From: Firmicutes bacterium UBA5493
Lineage (GTDB): Bacteria > Bacillota > Limnochordia > Darwinibacteriales > Darwinibacteriaceae
Assembly: GCA_002424045.1 (NCBI GenBank)
Contig: DIPH01000025.1
Location: 150,779 to 182,826 of the forward strand
Direction of reading: 5' to 3'
DNA: 32,048 bases
This document shows, in pieces, positions 8,158 through 15,959 of this stretch. A program made the position numbers and the translations under genes. The notes under the pieces were generated by a model that made no database searches, was not told where the DNA came from, and saw nothing but the letters and a program-made list of their open reading frames with translations. Within the stretch, counting starts at the first letter, position 1. Each line of letters begins with the position of its first letter.

Positions 8158-10872
8158 TCACACTTTTAGCAGGGAAAGGTGTCTCCTAAAAGCCTGTTTG
8201 ATCAAGCGCAGGACGGTTTCCACGAATAGAGGAAACACCGCAAAGAGCCCCACTAAGATCCAATCATCGCCGGTTAGGGGAACCGTCTGGAACATCGCTG
8301 CCATAAAGGAGTTATAGATGATAAAGACCTGGGCACCGGAGGATAAGAGAACGGCAAAGATGAGATAGGCGTTACCCCAAATGCCCATTTGGAAGATGGA
8401 ATGGCGCTCCCAGCGGCATTGAAAGGAAAACACAAGCTGGGCTAGGACTAAGGTTGTAAAGGCCATAGTCCGGCTACGCAGCACATCTCCAGGGTGATAC
8501 CAGAGACTGAAAACAAAGATCAATAGTGTCGAAAGGCTAATCACGGCTCCCGAAAAGAGGATCCGTTTTAAAAGGCCCCTAGCAAAGACACCTTCCTTTG
8601 GATTTCTAGGTTTTTCGAGCATAAGATCCTCATCGGTGGGATCAAGCCCTAAGGCAATAGCCGGCAGACCATCGGTTACGAGGTTCATCCACAGAATCTG
8701 CATGGGCACGAGCGGTAAGGGTAGCCCCATGAGAGTAGCCACGAGCATCGTTAGTACCTCTCCCACATTACAGCCTAAAAGATAGCGAATGAATTTGCGA
8801 ATATTATCATAGATACCCCGCCCTTCTCGAACAGCACGGATGATAGTTCCGAAGTTGTCATCGAGCAAGACCATGTCAGACGCCTCTCGAGTCACATCGG
8901 TCCCTTGAATCCCCATGCTCACACCGATATGGGCCTCCTTAACGGCAGGGGCATCATTCACCCCATCTCCGGTCATGGCCACAATTTCTCCGTTCTCCTG
9001 GAGTGCCCGCACGATAGACAGCTTGTGACTAGGCGCTACCCTGGCAAACACAGCCACGGATTTGATCAACTCCCGTTGTCTTAGGGGAGTTAATGCTTCC
9101 CACTCGGTCCCCGTAACGACCTCCGAGGCCGTCGGTGTCAAGAGCCCAATTTTCTCGGCAATGGCCGCTGCTGTCCTTTTATGGTCACCGGTGACCATAA
9201 TGGTGCGAATACCACCCAGGCGGGCAGAACGAATGGCCCCTGGAACCTCGGGTCTTGGAGGATCAAGCATGCCAATGAGGCTTGTTAAGACCAACCCTTG
9301 CTCCCATCCACTTGCAGGTGGCACCTTACCTCCTAAAGGTTTGTGGGCGGTGGCCAAGACCCTGAGGGCATCATTGGCCATGGTCTCCAACGCTTGCAGT
9401 GCTTTTTGGCGGTGCTCCTGTGTGAGGCGAACCATGTCGGTACCTACCATGATGTGACTGCACCTTTGCAAGATCACATCAGGGGCGCCTTTGACAAATG
9501 CCATGTACTCCCTGCCGTCTTTGACAACCACCGTCATGCGCTTGCGATCAGAATCAAAGGGAAGGGCGTCAACTTCTGGGAAGCTCCGTTTTAGGGCAGA
9601 TTGACCGTGCAAGCCGCTCCGCTCCGCCAAGCGCAGCAACGCAACTTCTGTGGGTTCTCCAAAGAATTCGCCACCACCATAAGCTTCAGCCTTTGTACAC
9701 AAGGCGCCGGCCAATACAGCATAGTACAGGGAATCGCCAGTGTCTACACGAAGTTCCAGTCTTTGGCCTTCACCGGAAAGCAAGCCACTAGACAGAGACC
9801 ACAGTGCTTGCACCTCCATTTGGTTGAGAGTCAACGTTCCCGTCTTATCCGAGCAGATCACGGTGGCACAGCCTAGGGTTTCCACCGCTGGCAATTGCCG
9901 AATAATGGCATTTTGCTTGCTCATACGCTGTACCCCAACGGAGAGGGCAATTGTGACCACGGCCGGTAATCCCTCGGGAATCGCCGCTACAGCTAAGGTC
10001 ACGCCCACCATAAACATTTTGTAAACAGGCAAACCTTGCCGAATCCCGGCGACAAAAACAACAGCTACAATAGCTAGGCAGGCTAGAACAAGAATCTTCC
10101 CCAGCTGACCCAGACGCTTTTGGAGCGGAGTGGCTACTTCGGTCTTTTCCTGAAGCAAATGGGCAATTTCACCAATTTCCGTGTCCATTCCGGTGGTGAC
10201 CACCACAGCTTTAGCATAACCCCTCGTCACTAGAGTACTCTTGAAAACGACATTTTTGAGATCCCCGATTGGGGTATCCATCTGGCCCCTGAAATTCTCA
10301 TTCTTGGTTACAGGAACCGATTCTCCGGTCAAGTTGGACTCATCGACACTCAGAAGTTGGCTTTCTAAAATGAGGGCATCCGCGGGAACCCGATCGCCCG
10401 GTTCTAAGAAAATGACGTCACCAGGTACTAAAGAAGAGGCGTCCACGATGGACTTGTGTCCATCCCTAAGGACTTTGGAGTGTGGTGCAGCCAGTTTTCC
10501 CAACATATCCAAGGACTTTTCCGCTTTATATTCCTGGGAAAAACCTAAAATGGAGTTCAAAAAGACGATGGCAAAAATAGCGGTTGCATCGAGGTATTCT
10601 CCGAGGGCAATGGAGACAAACACCGTCCCCAGGAGAACGAGGACCATGAAATCCTGGAATTGACGGAGAAAAATCCGCCACGGCGCAACTGGCGGTCTTG
10701 TCACTAAGAGGTTGGGCCCCAGTCGGGCTAGGCGCTCTTGAGCCTGGGATTTGGACAGTCCTATCTGTGGTTTCGTCTCCAGTTCCTTCAACAGTTGTGA
10801 AGTTGGAGTCAGATGCCAGGTTTTCGCCAAGACGCTCACTTCTTTCCCAGAAAATCTACAATCCTTGTGCAT
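8158..10872 (-). CDS. Cation-transporting P-type ATPase, Ca2+ (type IIA) class, YloB-like
   Basis: A 904-residue P-type ATPase that probably exports Ca2+. Motifs in order: actuator TGESVPV; M4 AAIPEGLPAVVT; phosphorylation site CSDKTGTLTLNQM; nucleotide-domain FVKGAPD; MVTGDHKRTAAAIAEKIG; hinge MTGDGVNDAPAVKEA; M5 CNVGEVLTML; M6 LWMNLVTDGLPAIALG. The M4 Glu, M5 Asn/Glu and M6 Asn/Asp correspond to SERCA calcium ligands, which favours Ca2+ over Na+/K+. It starts just after the TPR-gene terminator, leaving little room for a promoter of its own. Starts at 10839 (GTG) or 10830 (TTG, MAKTWHLTP) are possible alternatives because the 10872 ATG has a weak ribosome site. In B. subtilis YloB also precedes yloC. 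Confidence 0.93.
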   Translation of the reverse strand: MHKDCRFSGKEVSVLAKTWHLTPTSQLLKELETKPQIGLSKSQAQERLARLGPNLLVTRPPVAPWRIFLRQFQDFMVLVLLGTVFVSIALGEYLDATAIFAIVFLNSILGFSQEYKAEKSLDMLGKLAAPHSKVLRDGHKSIVDASSLVPGDVIFLEPGDRVPADALILESQLLSVDESNLTGESVPVTKNENFRGQMDTPIGDLKNVVFKSTLVTRGYAKAVVVTTGMDTEIGEIAHLLQEKTEVATPLQKRLGQLGKILVLACLAIVAVVFVAGIRQGLPVYKMFMVGVTLAVAAIPEGLPAVVTIALSVGVQRMSKQNAIIRQLPAVETLGCATVICSDKTGTLTLNQMEVQALWSLSSGLLSGEGQRLELRVDTGDSLYYAVLAGALCTKAEAYGGGEFFGEPTEVALLRLAERSGLHGQSALKRSFPEVDALPFDSDRKRMTVVVKDGREYMAFVKGAPDVILQRCSHIMVGTDMVRLTQEHRQKALQALETMANDALRVLATAHKPLGGKVPPASGWEQGLVLTSLIGMLDPPRPEVPGAIRSARLGGIRTIMVTGDHKRTAAAIAEKIGLLTPTASEVVTGTEWEALTPLRQRELIKSVAVFARVAPSHKLSIVRALQENGEIVAMTGDGVNDAPAVKEAHIGVSMGIQGTDVTREASDMVLLDDNFGTIIRAVREGRGIYDNIRKFIRYLLGCNVGEVLTMLVATLMGLPLPLVPMQILWMNLVTDGLPAIALGLDPTDEDLMLEKPRNPKEGVFARGLLKRILFSGAVISLSTLLIFVFSLWYHPGDVLRSRTMAFTTLVLAQLVFSFQCRWERHSIFQMGIWGNAYLIFAVLLSSGAQVFIIYNSFMAAMFQTVPLTGDDWILVGLFAVFPLFVETVLRLIKQAFRRHLSLLKV

Positions 10873-10887
10873 CTTATTCTGGGGGCG

Positions 10888-10922
10888 AAAAAATTAGTAC
10901 GCTCCCCGGGAGCGGGGAGCGT
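10888..10922 (-). terminator. Intrinsic terminator after the TPR gene
   Basis: A 9-bp perfect stem (ACGCTCCCC/GGGGAGCGT, 10899-10922) is followed on the minus strand by ACTAATTTTTT. It lies four bases past the TPR gene stop and about 15 bases before the P-type ATPase start. Confidence 0.85.
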
Positions 10923-10926
10923 AGGT

Positions 10927-11661
10927 TTAAGGTGTCTGCCTCAACTCATGAACTCGGATAAAAGCATGCTCGGCCTGGTCATCACGGCCTGCCGCCTCAT
11001 AACTGAGGCCTAAGTAGTAAAACATGGCAATAGATCGGGGAGCCTGCAATTGGGCCACCTCTAAGGTGGCGATGGCGTCATCGTACTCCTCCAGATAATA
11101 GAGGGCCTTCCCCAGACCTAGGCGGGCATCAAAATAATCGCCAGCATGGTTCAAGGCTTTTTCAAATGCTTCTTTGGCCTGGGCATACTCTCCTTTTTCT
11201 AACGCGGTGTTGCCAAGACCCACGTAGGCTTGGGCGAAAACCTCTTCCTCGCCAGATCCATAAGCAGCTTTCCTGTAGCTCTGCTCAGCTTCAGCAAGGC
11301 GACCCATTTCAGCATACATGTCGCCAATAAAAGAGTAAATCCACATTTCTTCAGGATGGTCCTGGGCAAACTCGAGAAAGTAACCCACAGCGGTACCTGG
11401 CCGATCAAGGTATTGATAAATCAAGCCCATCATCAACATCGCTTCGCCCGCTGTTTCGCCATCACGAGCGGCCTTCTCAAATTCTGTGATGGCCATTCCG
11501 ATGGGGTTGACTCTTGGGAATGTTTCCTCAAGACGCACTGCGTGGTAATATAGTGCTGCAAAACCGTTGCTGAGAAACTCGGAAGACACGTTAGCCTGAA
11601 CCAAGGTACCACCCAAGATTACCACAAGCAAAGTAAGGGCAAGTGCTCTATGTTTTTTCAT
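10927..11661 (-). CDS. Secreted or membrane-anchored TPR-repeat protein
   Basis: A 244-residue protein with a basic N-terminus, a hydrophobic signal (LALTLLVVILGGTLVQA) and a possible signal peptidase site after VQA. The rest is made of tetratricopeptide repeats: EAMLMMGLIYQYLDRPGTAVGYF, WIYSFIGDMYAEMGRLAEAEQSYRKA, AYVGLGNTALEKGEYAQAKEAFEKAL, ARLGLGKALYYLEEYDDAIATLE and AMFYYLGLSYEAAGRDDQAEHAF segments, each with the spaced G/A/Y pattern. TPRs bind partner proteins, so this is probably an extracytoplasmic scaffold; no specific partner can be named. I chose the ATG at 11661 because AGGAG lies nine bases upstream. It is transcribed divergently from rqcH and separates rqcH from the ATPase. Confidence 0.85.
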   Translation of the reverse strand: MKKHRALALTLLVVILGGTLVQANVSSEFLSNGFAALYYHAVRLEETFPRVNPIGMAITEFEKAARDGETAGEAMLMMGLIYQYLDRPGTAVGYFLEFAQDHPEEMWIYSFIGDMYAEMGRLAEAEQSYRKAAYGSGEEEVFAQAYVGLGNTALEKGEYAQAKEAFEKALNHAGDYFDARLGLGKALYYLEEYDDAIATLEVAQLQAPRSIAMFYYLGLSYEAAGRDDQAEHAFIRVHELRQTP

Positions 11662-11722
11662 AAGAAACAACTCCTATCATTCCCACGTATAGTTCTCTAT
11701 TGAACCATAAAAACCTGCTCAG

Positions 11723-11751
11723 TTGAGAGTTGAAAACCGAGATGATATAAT
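11723..11751 (+). promoter_or_regulatory. SigA-type promoter of rqcH
   Basis: TTGAGA (11723-11728), a 17-base spacer, then TATAAT (11746-11751) with an extended TGA just before it. It lies 20 bases upstream of the rqcH start. This is the best sigma-A match I found in the window. Confidence 0.85.
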
Positions 11752-11771
11752 GGGAAAAACGAGGTGGTAGT

Positions 11772-13493
11772 ATGCCCTTAGATGGCCTGACTTTGAATGT
11801 ACTAATTCGTGAGCTCGACCCACTCTTGAAAAACGGCCGAGTCGTGAAAATTTACCAACCTGATGAAACCACCATTACCTTACAATTACGCGTACCAGGA
11901 AAGACGGAAATATTGCTCATTTCAACCGATGCAATCTATCCTCGTATCCATACCCTAGGGGAGCAACCCGAAAACCCTTTGAACCCTCCGGCTTTTTGCA
12001 TGTTGCTGCGGAAATACTTAGAACCAAGCCGGCTCTTAAAAATTGAGCAGCAAGGTCTTGATCGCATTTGTCATCTGCATTTCGAAGGCATTAATCCAGC
12101 TGGGCAAAGTATGGAACTGACCTTGGTTTTTGAGCTCATGGGCCGACACAGCAATCTCTATCTTCTAAGCGAAGACGGGATTATTCTAGATGCTTTAAAG
12201 CGTTTTCAAGACAAAGGCGTGGCGCCTGGAAAACCCTATGTGACACCCTCGGCTCAGGGCAAGATTGACCCCCGTGGCCTCAGCGCCAAACAATTCGACA
12301 ATGAAATTCGCCTTTTACCTGCCCCCACCCCTATCTGGAAGTGGATTGCAGAGAGTTTTCAGGGATTTAGTAAAGTTGCTGCTAAAGAAGTGCTCTCAAG
12401 AGCCGGCTTCGATCCTGCCACAGAACGCAGAGAACTTGGTCCTGAAGACTGGCCAAGAGTGCAAGATGCCTTCATGGATCTCTTAAGCGAGCTTAGGCAA
12501 GGAGGTACACCTACCTGGTATAGGGAGGGACTCCGGGACTTTGTTGCCTATAAACTAACAGGCTTTCAAGGAGAGGTATTTGAGAATGCAAACAGCCTCA
12601 TTCAAACTGTACTCGGTAAGCGTCAAGAGGCTAAAGAGATGGATGAATTCAAAAGCCGACTCCGCAAACAGCTGGCCAACCACTACAAGCGGGTGGTAAA
12701 GAAAGAAGCCCTTCAGCAGACAACACTGCAAGAGGCTGAGCAAGCAGACCTCTACCGTCACCAGGGGGAACTATTGACTGCTAGTTTTCATCTAATCCCA
12801 CAGGGTACCAGCACTGTAGAGGTACCCGATTATACCTTAGAAGATGCACCGCTTGTTACCATTTCGCTCGATCCCCGCTTGTCTCCCAGCGCTAATGTGC
12901 AAAGAATCTTTAAGCGCTATGCCAAAACAAAAGCCAGCCAAAAACACGCGAGCCTACAGTTAAAGAAGACGAGGTTGGAGCGAAAGTATTTAGAGGACAT
13001 TTTGCTACAGATCGAGTTCGCCGACAACACGGCCATTCTCAGGGAAATCGAAGCGGAACTCGCAAGTTCAGGCTATTTAAAGGGGAAATCCAAGCCTTCT
13101 TCAAGAAAGACGCCAGCTTCTCCCGGCCCCGATCGCTATCTGTCTGTAGATGGCATAACCATTTTAGTGGGCCGCAACAACCAGCAAAATGATCACTTGA
13201 CCTTCCGACTTAGCGGGCCGAATCACCTTTGGCTCCATGCCAGAGGTGTACCGGGCAGTCATGTTTCAATTCTGTCTGAAGGAGAGATACCCCCTGGCAC
13301 TTTGCTACAAGGCGCCCAGTTAGCTGCTTATTTTTCACAAAACAGAACCTCTCCTAAGGTTCCTGTGGATTACACCCTAAGGAAGCATGTACGCAAACCT
13401 AAGGGGGCGGGTCCTGGTTTTGTGCACTACGATGAAGCTAAGACCATCTTGGTCAATCCAACGGACTTCCAAATGCCTGTAAAACAAACATAA
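11772..13493 (+). CDS. rqcH: Ribosome quality control factor RqcH (Rqc2/NFACT family)
   Basis: RqcH binds stalled 50S-peptidyl-tRNA complexes and recruits tRNA-Ala to add C-terminal alanine tails that mark the peptide for degradation. The 573-residue protein shows the NFACT-N start MPLDGLTLNVLIRELDPLLKNGRVVKIYQP, the conserved GLDR segment, a long charged coiled-coil region (about residues 290-410) and the C-terminal NFACT-R domain (LTFRLSGPNHLWLHARGVPGSHV, about 455-560). Older annotation calls this family 'fibronectin-binding protein'. The ATG has GAGGTGG four bases upstream. It is the only core gene of this block on the plus strand and corresponds to yloA next to yloB in B. subtilis. Confidence 0.95.
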   Translation: MPLDGLTLNVLIRELDPLLKNGRVVKIYQPDETTITLQLRVPGKTEILLISTDAIYPRIHTLGEQPENPLNPPAFCMLLRKYLEPSRLLKIEQQGLDRICHLHFEGINPAGQSMELTLVFELMGRHSNLYLLSEDGIILDALKRFQDKGVAPGKPYVTPSAQGKIDPRGLSAKQFDNEIRLLPAPTPIWKWIAESFQGFSKVAAKEVLSRAGFDPATERRELGPEDWPRVQDAFMDLLSELRQGGTPTWYREGLRDFVAYKLTGFQGEVFENANSLIQTVLGKRQEAKEMDEFKSRLRKQLANHYKRVVKKEALQQTTLQEAEQADLYRHQGELLTASFHLIPQGTSTVEVPDYTLEDAPLVTISLDPRLSPSANVQRIFKRYAKTKASQKHASLQLKKTRLERKYLEDILLQIEFADNTAILREIEAELASSGYLKGKSKPSSRKTPASPGPDRYLSVDGITILVGRNNQQNDHLTFRLSGPNHLWLHARGVPGSHVSILSEGEIPPGTLLQGAQLAAYFSQNRTSPKVPVDYTLRKHVRKPKGAGPGFVHYDEAKTILVNPTDFQMPVKQT

Positions 13494-13515
13494 TACCCTC
13501 GCCTAGCAACAAGAA

Positions 13516-13552
13516 GCAGGCGAGTACTTCCTGCGCCTGCCCCCTGTTTTTT
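13516..13552 (+). terminator. Intrinsic terminator after rqcH
   Basis: GCAGGCG (13516-13522) pairs with CGCCTGC (13534-13540), then CCCCTG and six T. A competing 7-bp stem, CTCGCCT/AGGCGAG (13498-13504 with 13518-13524), uses the same bases. Confidence 0.75.
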
Positions 13553-13555
13553 GAT

Positions 13556-13593
13556 GGAAAATAAAAACCCTTTCTCCAGGGACTTTATTTTCC
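13556..13593. repeat. Perfect 10-bp AT-rich inverted repeat with inner stem
   Basis: GGAAAATAAA (13556-13565) and TTTATTTTCC (13584-13593) are perfect inverted repeats, with CCCT/AGGG nested inside. It lies directly after the rqcH terminator. It may be a second terminator or processing hairpin. The rest of the gap up to 13738 is AT-rich and I see no gene in it. Confidence 0.7.
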
Positions 13594-13738
13594 TTTAACC
13601 TTATTTCTTCTATGAGTTTGTATATAATCCTCCTTATTTGCCCATATTTTGCACAGTTCTTTGCACCATTATGCATAGTATAAATTAAACCCCTCTGGTC
13701 ATACTAATAAGTAGCAGTGACCTAAAGGAGGAGTATCT

Positions 13739-14413
13739 ATGATGGGCGATGAAAATCAAGGTGCTACAGCCACCAAAGGAAGTACACCGGTTCGCAACTG
13801 GACGGAGGAGGAAAAGGATGTCGTATGGGAACAGGCTGTAAAGTCCAAGGCCGATGGTTTGCCCTTAACGGAGGCTTTTCGGCGCTGCGCCAGACTCCTT
13901 CCCTATCGTTCCGAGGCAGCCATCGGTATGCTTTATTACAATGTCTTGCGCAAAGAACGGGAGGAACCTAAAGGACCGACGAAGAAGACCCGATCGGAGT
14001 TTACGGTGGATCCCACACTTTTAGAAGCATTTCAAGGTTTACCAGAATATATGCAGGAACTGAACAGCAAAATGCGTTCTTTAGAAGAACGCGTCATACA
14101 GCCTGACCCACTAGCCATCCTGCGGGCCCTCGGGAAAATAGCCGGAAGTATTGGTAATGATGACGATCACGCGACGCAAATCCAAGAGCTACAAGGGGAA
14201 GTCGAAGACCTTAAAAGGAAAAACCAAAAGCTCGAGGACGATCTTAAGAAGCTTAGAGAGGCCTACGACGATGCTTTAGGTATCTATGATATGTTTACAA
14301 ATATGGCTTCCATTTCGCAAATTATGAGTCTTGGTGACTTTAAGCAGCAGATGAAAACCACCCTCGATAAATGGGGCAATGTCCTTGATATTACCTTTGC
14401 CCGCACCGTGTAG
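13739..14413 (+). CDS. RsfA-like SANT/Myb-domain regulator with coiled coil
   Basis: A 224-residue protein. Residues ~20-75 (RNWTEEEKDVVWEQAVKSKADGLPLTEAFRRCARLLPYRSEAAIGMLYYN) resemble the Myb/SANT-like domain of the RsfA/YlbO family, known in B. subtilis as a prespore-specific transcriptional regulator. A linker then leads to a strong coiled coil (residues ~140-185: IQELQGEVEDLKRKNQKLEDDLKKLREAYDDA), likely for oligomerisation. The Shine-Dalgarno is AAAGGAGG, seven bases from the first of two adjacent ATGs. It is monocistronic, bounded by terminators. The family suggests a spore-forming host. The actual targets are unknown. Confidence 0.8.
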   Translation: MMGDENQGATATKGSTPVRNWTEEEKDVVWEQAVKSKADGLPLTEAFRRCARLLPYRSEAAIGMLYYNVLRKEREEPKGPTKKTRSEFTVDPTLLEAFQGLPEYMQELNSKMRSLEERVIQPDPLAILRALGKIAGSIGNDDDHATQIQELQGEVEDLKRKNQKLEDDLKKLREAYDDALGIYDMFTNMASISQIMSLGDFKQQMKTTLDKWGNVLDITFARTV

Positions 14414-14429
14414 AAGCATGGAACTGAAA

Positions 14430-14465
14430 AAGGATGGGTTTTGGCCATAAGGCTAACCCATCCTT
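14430..14465. terminator. Bidirectional terminator between convergent genes
   Basis: AAGGATGGGTT (14430-14440) and AACCCATCCTT (14455-14465) form a perfect 11-bp stem. CTTTTCTTT follows on the plus strand and a T tract follows on the minus strand. It serves the convergent RsfA-like and purine permease genes. Confidence 0.9.
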
Positions 14466-14489
14466 CTTTTCTTTACACGAACAATTAAC

Positions 14490-15830
14490 TTAGCCTAAGT
14501 AAATGAACCGAAGTAAAAACAGCACGGCCAAAACGTAGGTAATGGCATGTACTTCCTTACCCTTACCGGTTGCCAACTTAATGACGGGATAGGAAATGAA
14601 TCCCAAGGCAATACCTGTAGCGATACTATAGGTGAAGGGCATCGCAATCATCGCGATAAAAGCAGGGAGCGCTTCTTCCATGTTATCCCAAGGAATGTTA
14701 ACCACAGATTTCAACATCATGGCACCAACGATGATTAAGGCCGGTGCTGTAGCTGCTGCAGGTACGATTCCGATAATTGGCAAAAAGAAGATGGACAAGA
14801 AGAAACAGGCGGAGGTGACCAAGTTAGCAAAGCCAGTTCTGCCACCTACAGCAACTCCTGAAGCCGATTCTACAAAGGTTGTTACGGTAGAAGTACCAAA
14901 GATAGCGCCTGCAACTGTACCGATGGAGTCAGCCATAAGTGCTTTGTTAGCCCTAGGCAATCTTCCGTCTTTGTCCAAGAAGCCTGCTCGCTCCGAGACA
15001 CCAATTAGGGTGCCAATCGTGTCGAAAAGATCAACAAACAAAAAGGCAAAGACAACTTCCACAAGGCCGATACCAAAGGCACCGACAATGTCCAACTTTC
15101 CAAAAACAGGTGCCCAGGTAGAAAATGATGGAAACTGTATGAAACCCGTCGGCATTGGCGTTACCCCTATAGGCATCCCTAGTAAGGTTGTGGCTAAGAT
15201 TCCCCAAAGAATAGCCCCTTTTACTTGGCGGGCAAGGAGTATTCCGGTTATTAAGACACCCACCGCGGCCAGAGCCACTGAAGGTTCGGTCAAATTACCG
15301 ATGGCAATGATTGTGGCCGGATTGGATGTGACAAGCCCCGCATTTTGCAGACCAATAAAGGCAATAAAAAGTCCGATACCTGCACCAATGGCGGATTTTA
15401 ACGTGGCTGGCACTGCGTCGATGATTTTTTCTCTGACCCCAGACAAGGACAGTAGAACAAAAAGGATACCCGAGATGAATACGGCCCCTAAGGCTGTTTG
15501 CCAGGTATAGCCCATTCCAAATACAACCGAATACGTAAAGTAGGCATTCAAGCCCATACCCGGTGCCAAAGCAAACGGATAGTTGGCAAGAAATGCCATT
15601 AACAGCGTAGCCAAAATAGCGGAAAAGGCGGTGGCAAACAAAACGGCATCGAAGGGCATTCCGGTTTCAGACAAAATACTCGGATTGACAAAGAGGATGT
15701 AGGCCATGGTCATAAAGGTTGTAATACCAGCCATGACCTCCGTGCGCACATCCGTTTTGTTCTCCTTGAGCTTAAACTGTCTTTCCACCCAGCCCTGGCT
15801 GGCCTGGGCTGTGTTGTTTTTTGTACTCAT
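14490..15830 (-). CDS. NCS2-family purine permease, AzgA/PbuG type
   Basis: A 446-residue, multi-spanning proton-coupled permease, probably for hypoxanthine, guanine or adenine. Diagnostic segments: TEVMAGITTFMTMAYILFVNPSIL, ANYPFALAPGMGLNAYFTYSVV, AIGAGIGLFIAFIGLQNAGLV, FVDLFDTIGTLIGVSERAGFLD and TSTVTTFVESASGVAVGGRTGFANL. These place it in the AzgA branch and not with the UraA/PbuX branch. I chose the ATG at 15830 (MSTKNNTAQ), with AAGGAGG upstream; an in-frame ATG at 15884 would add 18 residues that run across that Shine-Dalgarno. No purine riboswitch is visible in the leader. It is a single gene with a terminator after it. Confidence 0.92.
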   Translation of the reverse strand: MSTKNNTAQASQGWVERQFKLKENKTDVRTEVMAGITTFMTMAYILFVNPSILSETGMPFDAVLFATAFSAILATLLMAFLANYPFALAPGMGLNAYFTYSVVFGMGYTWQTALGAVFISGILFVLLSLSGVREKIIDAVPATLKSAIGAGIGLFIAFIGLQNAGLVTSNPATIIAIGNLTEPSVALAAVGVLITGILLARQVKGAILWGILATTLLGMPIGVTPMPTGFIQFPSFSTWAPVFGKLDIVGAFGIGLVEVVFAFLFVDLFDTIGTLIGVSERAGFLDKDGRLPRANKALMADSIGTVAGAIFGTSTVTTFVESASGVAVGGRTGFANLVTSACFFLSIFFLPIIGIVPAAATAPALIIVGAMMLKSVVNIPWDNMEEALPAFIAMIAMPFTYSIATGIALGFISYPVIKLATGKGKEVHAITYVLAVLFLLRFIYLG

Positions 15831-15892
15831 TGCCTGTAGCTCCTCCTTAAAAGCATTAGTTTTTTGGACTTTCAGCATTATCATTCGCTAAG

Positions 15893-15931
15893 ACACCGAC
15901 AGTTCCTGCTAGTCTGCAGAAAAATTGTCGG
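15893..15931 (-). promoter_or_regulatory. Structured leader upstream of the purine permease
   Basis: On the minus strand CCGACA (15931-15926) and TGTCGG (15901-15896) can pair around a nested CTGC/GCAG hairpin, about 65 bases before the permease start. It lacks the conserved loops of a purine riboswitch. Its function is unknown. Confidence 0.3.
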
Positions 15932-15959
15932 GATTTTTTAGAAGGGATATCCATGCATG

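Noticed and set aside
10241..10663. 140-codon plus-strand reading frame
   Set aside because: Antisense shadow of the P-type ATPase, without a start signal or family resemblance.
14632..15510. 292-codon plus-strand reading frame opposite the purine permease
   Set aside because: It is antisense to a clear AzgA-type permease gene, has no ribosome site, and its composition (many Pro, Thr, Lys, Ala) reflects the complement of membrane-protein codons.
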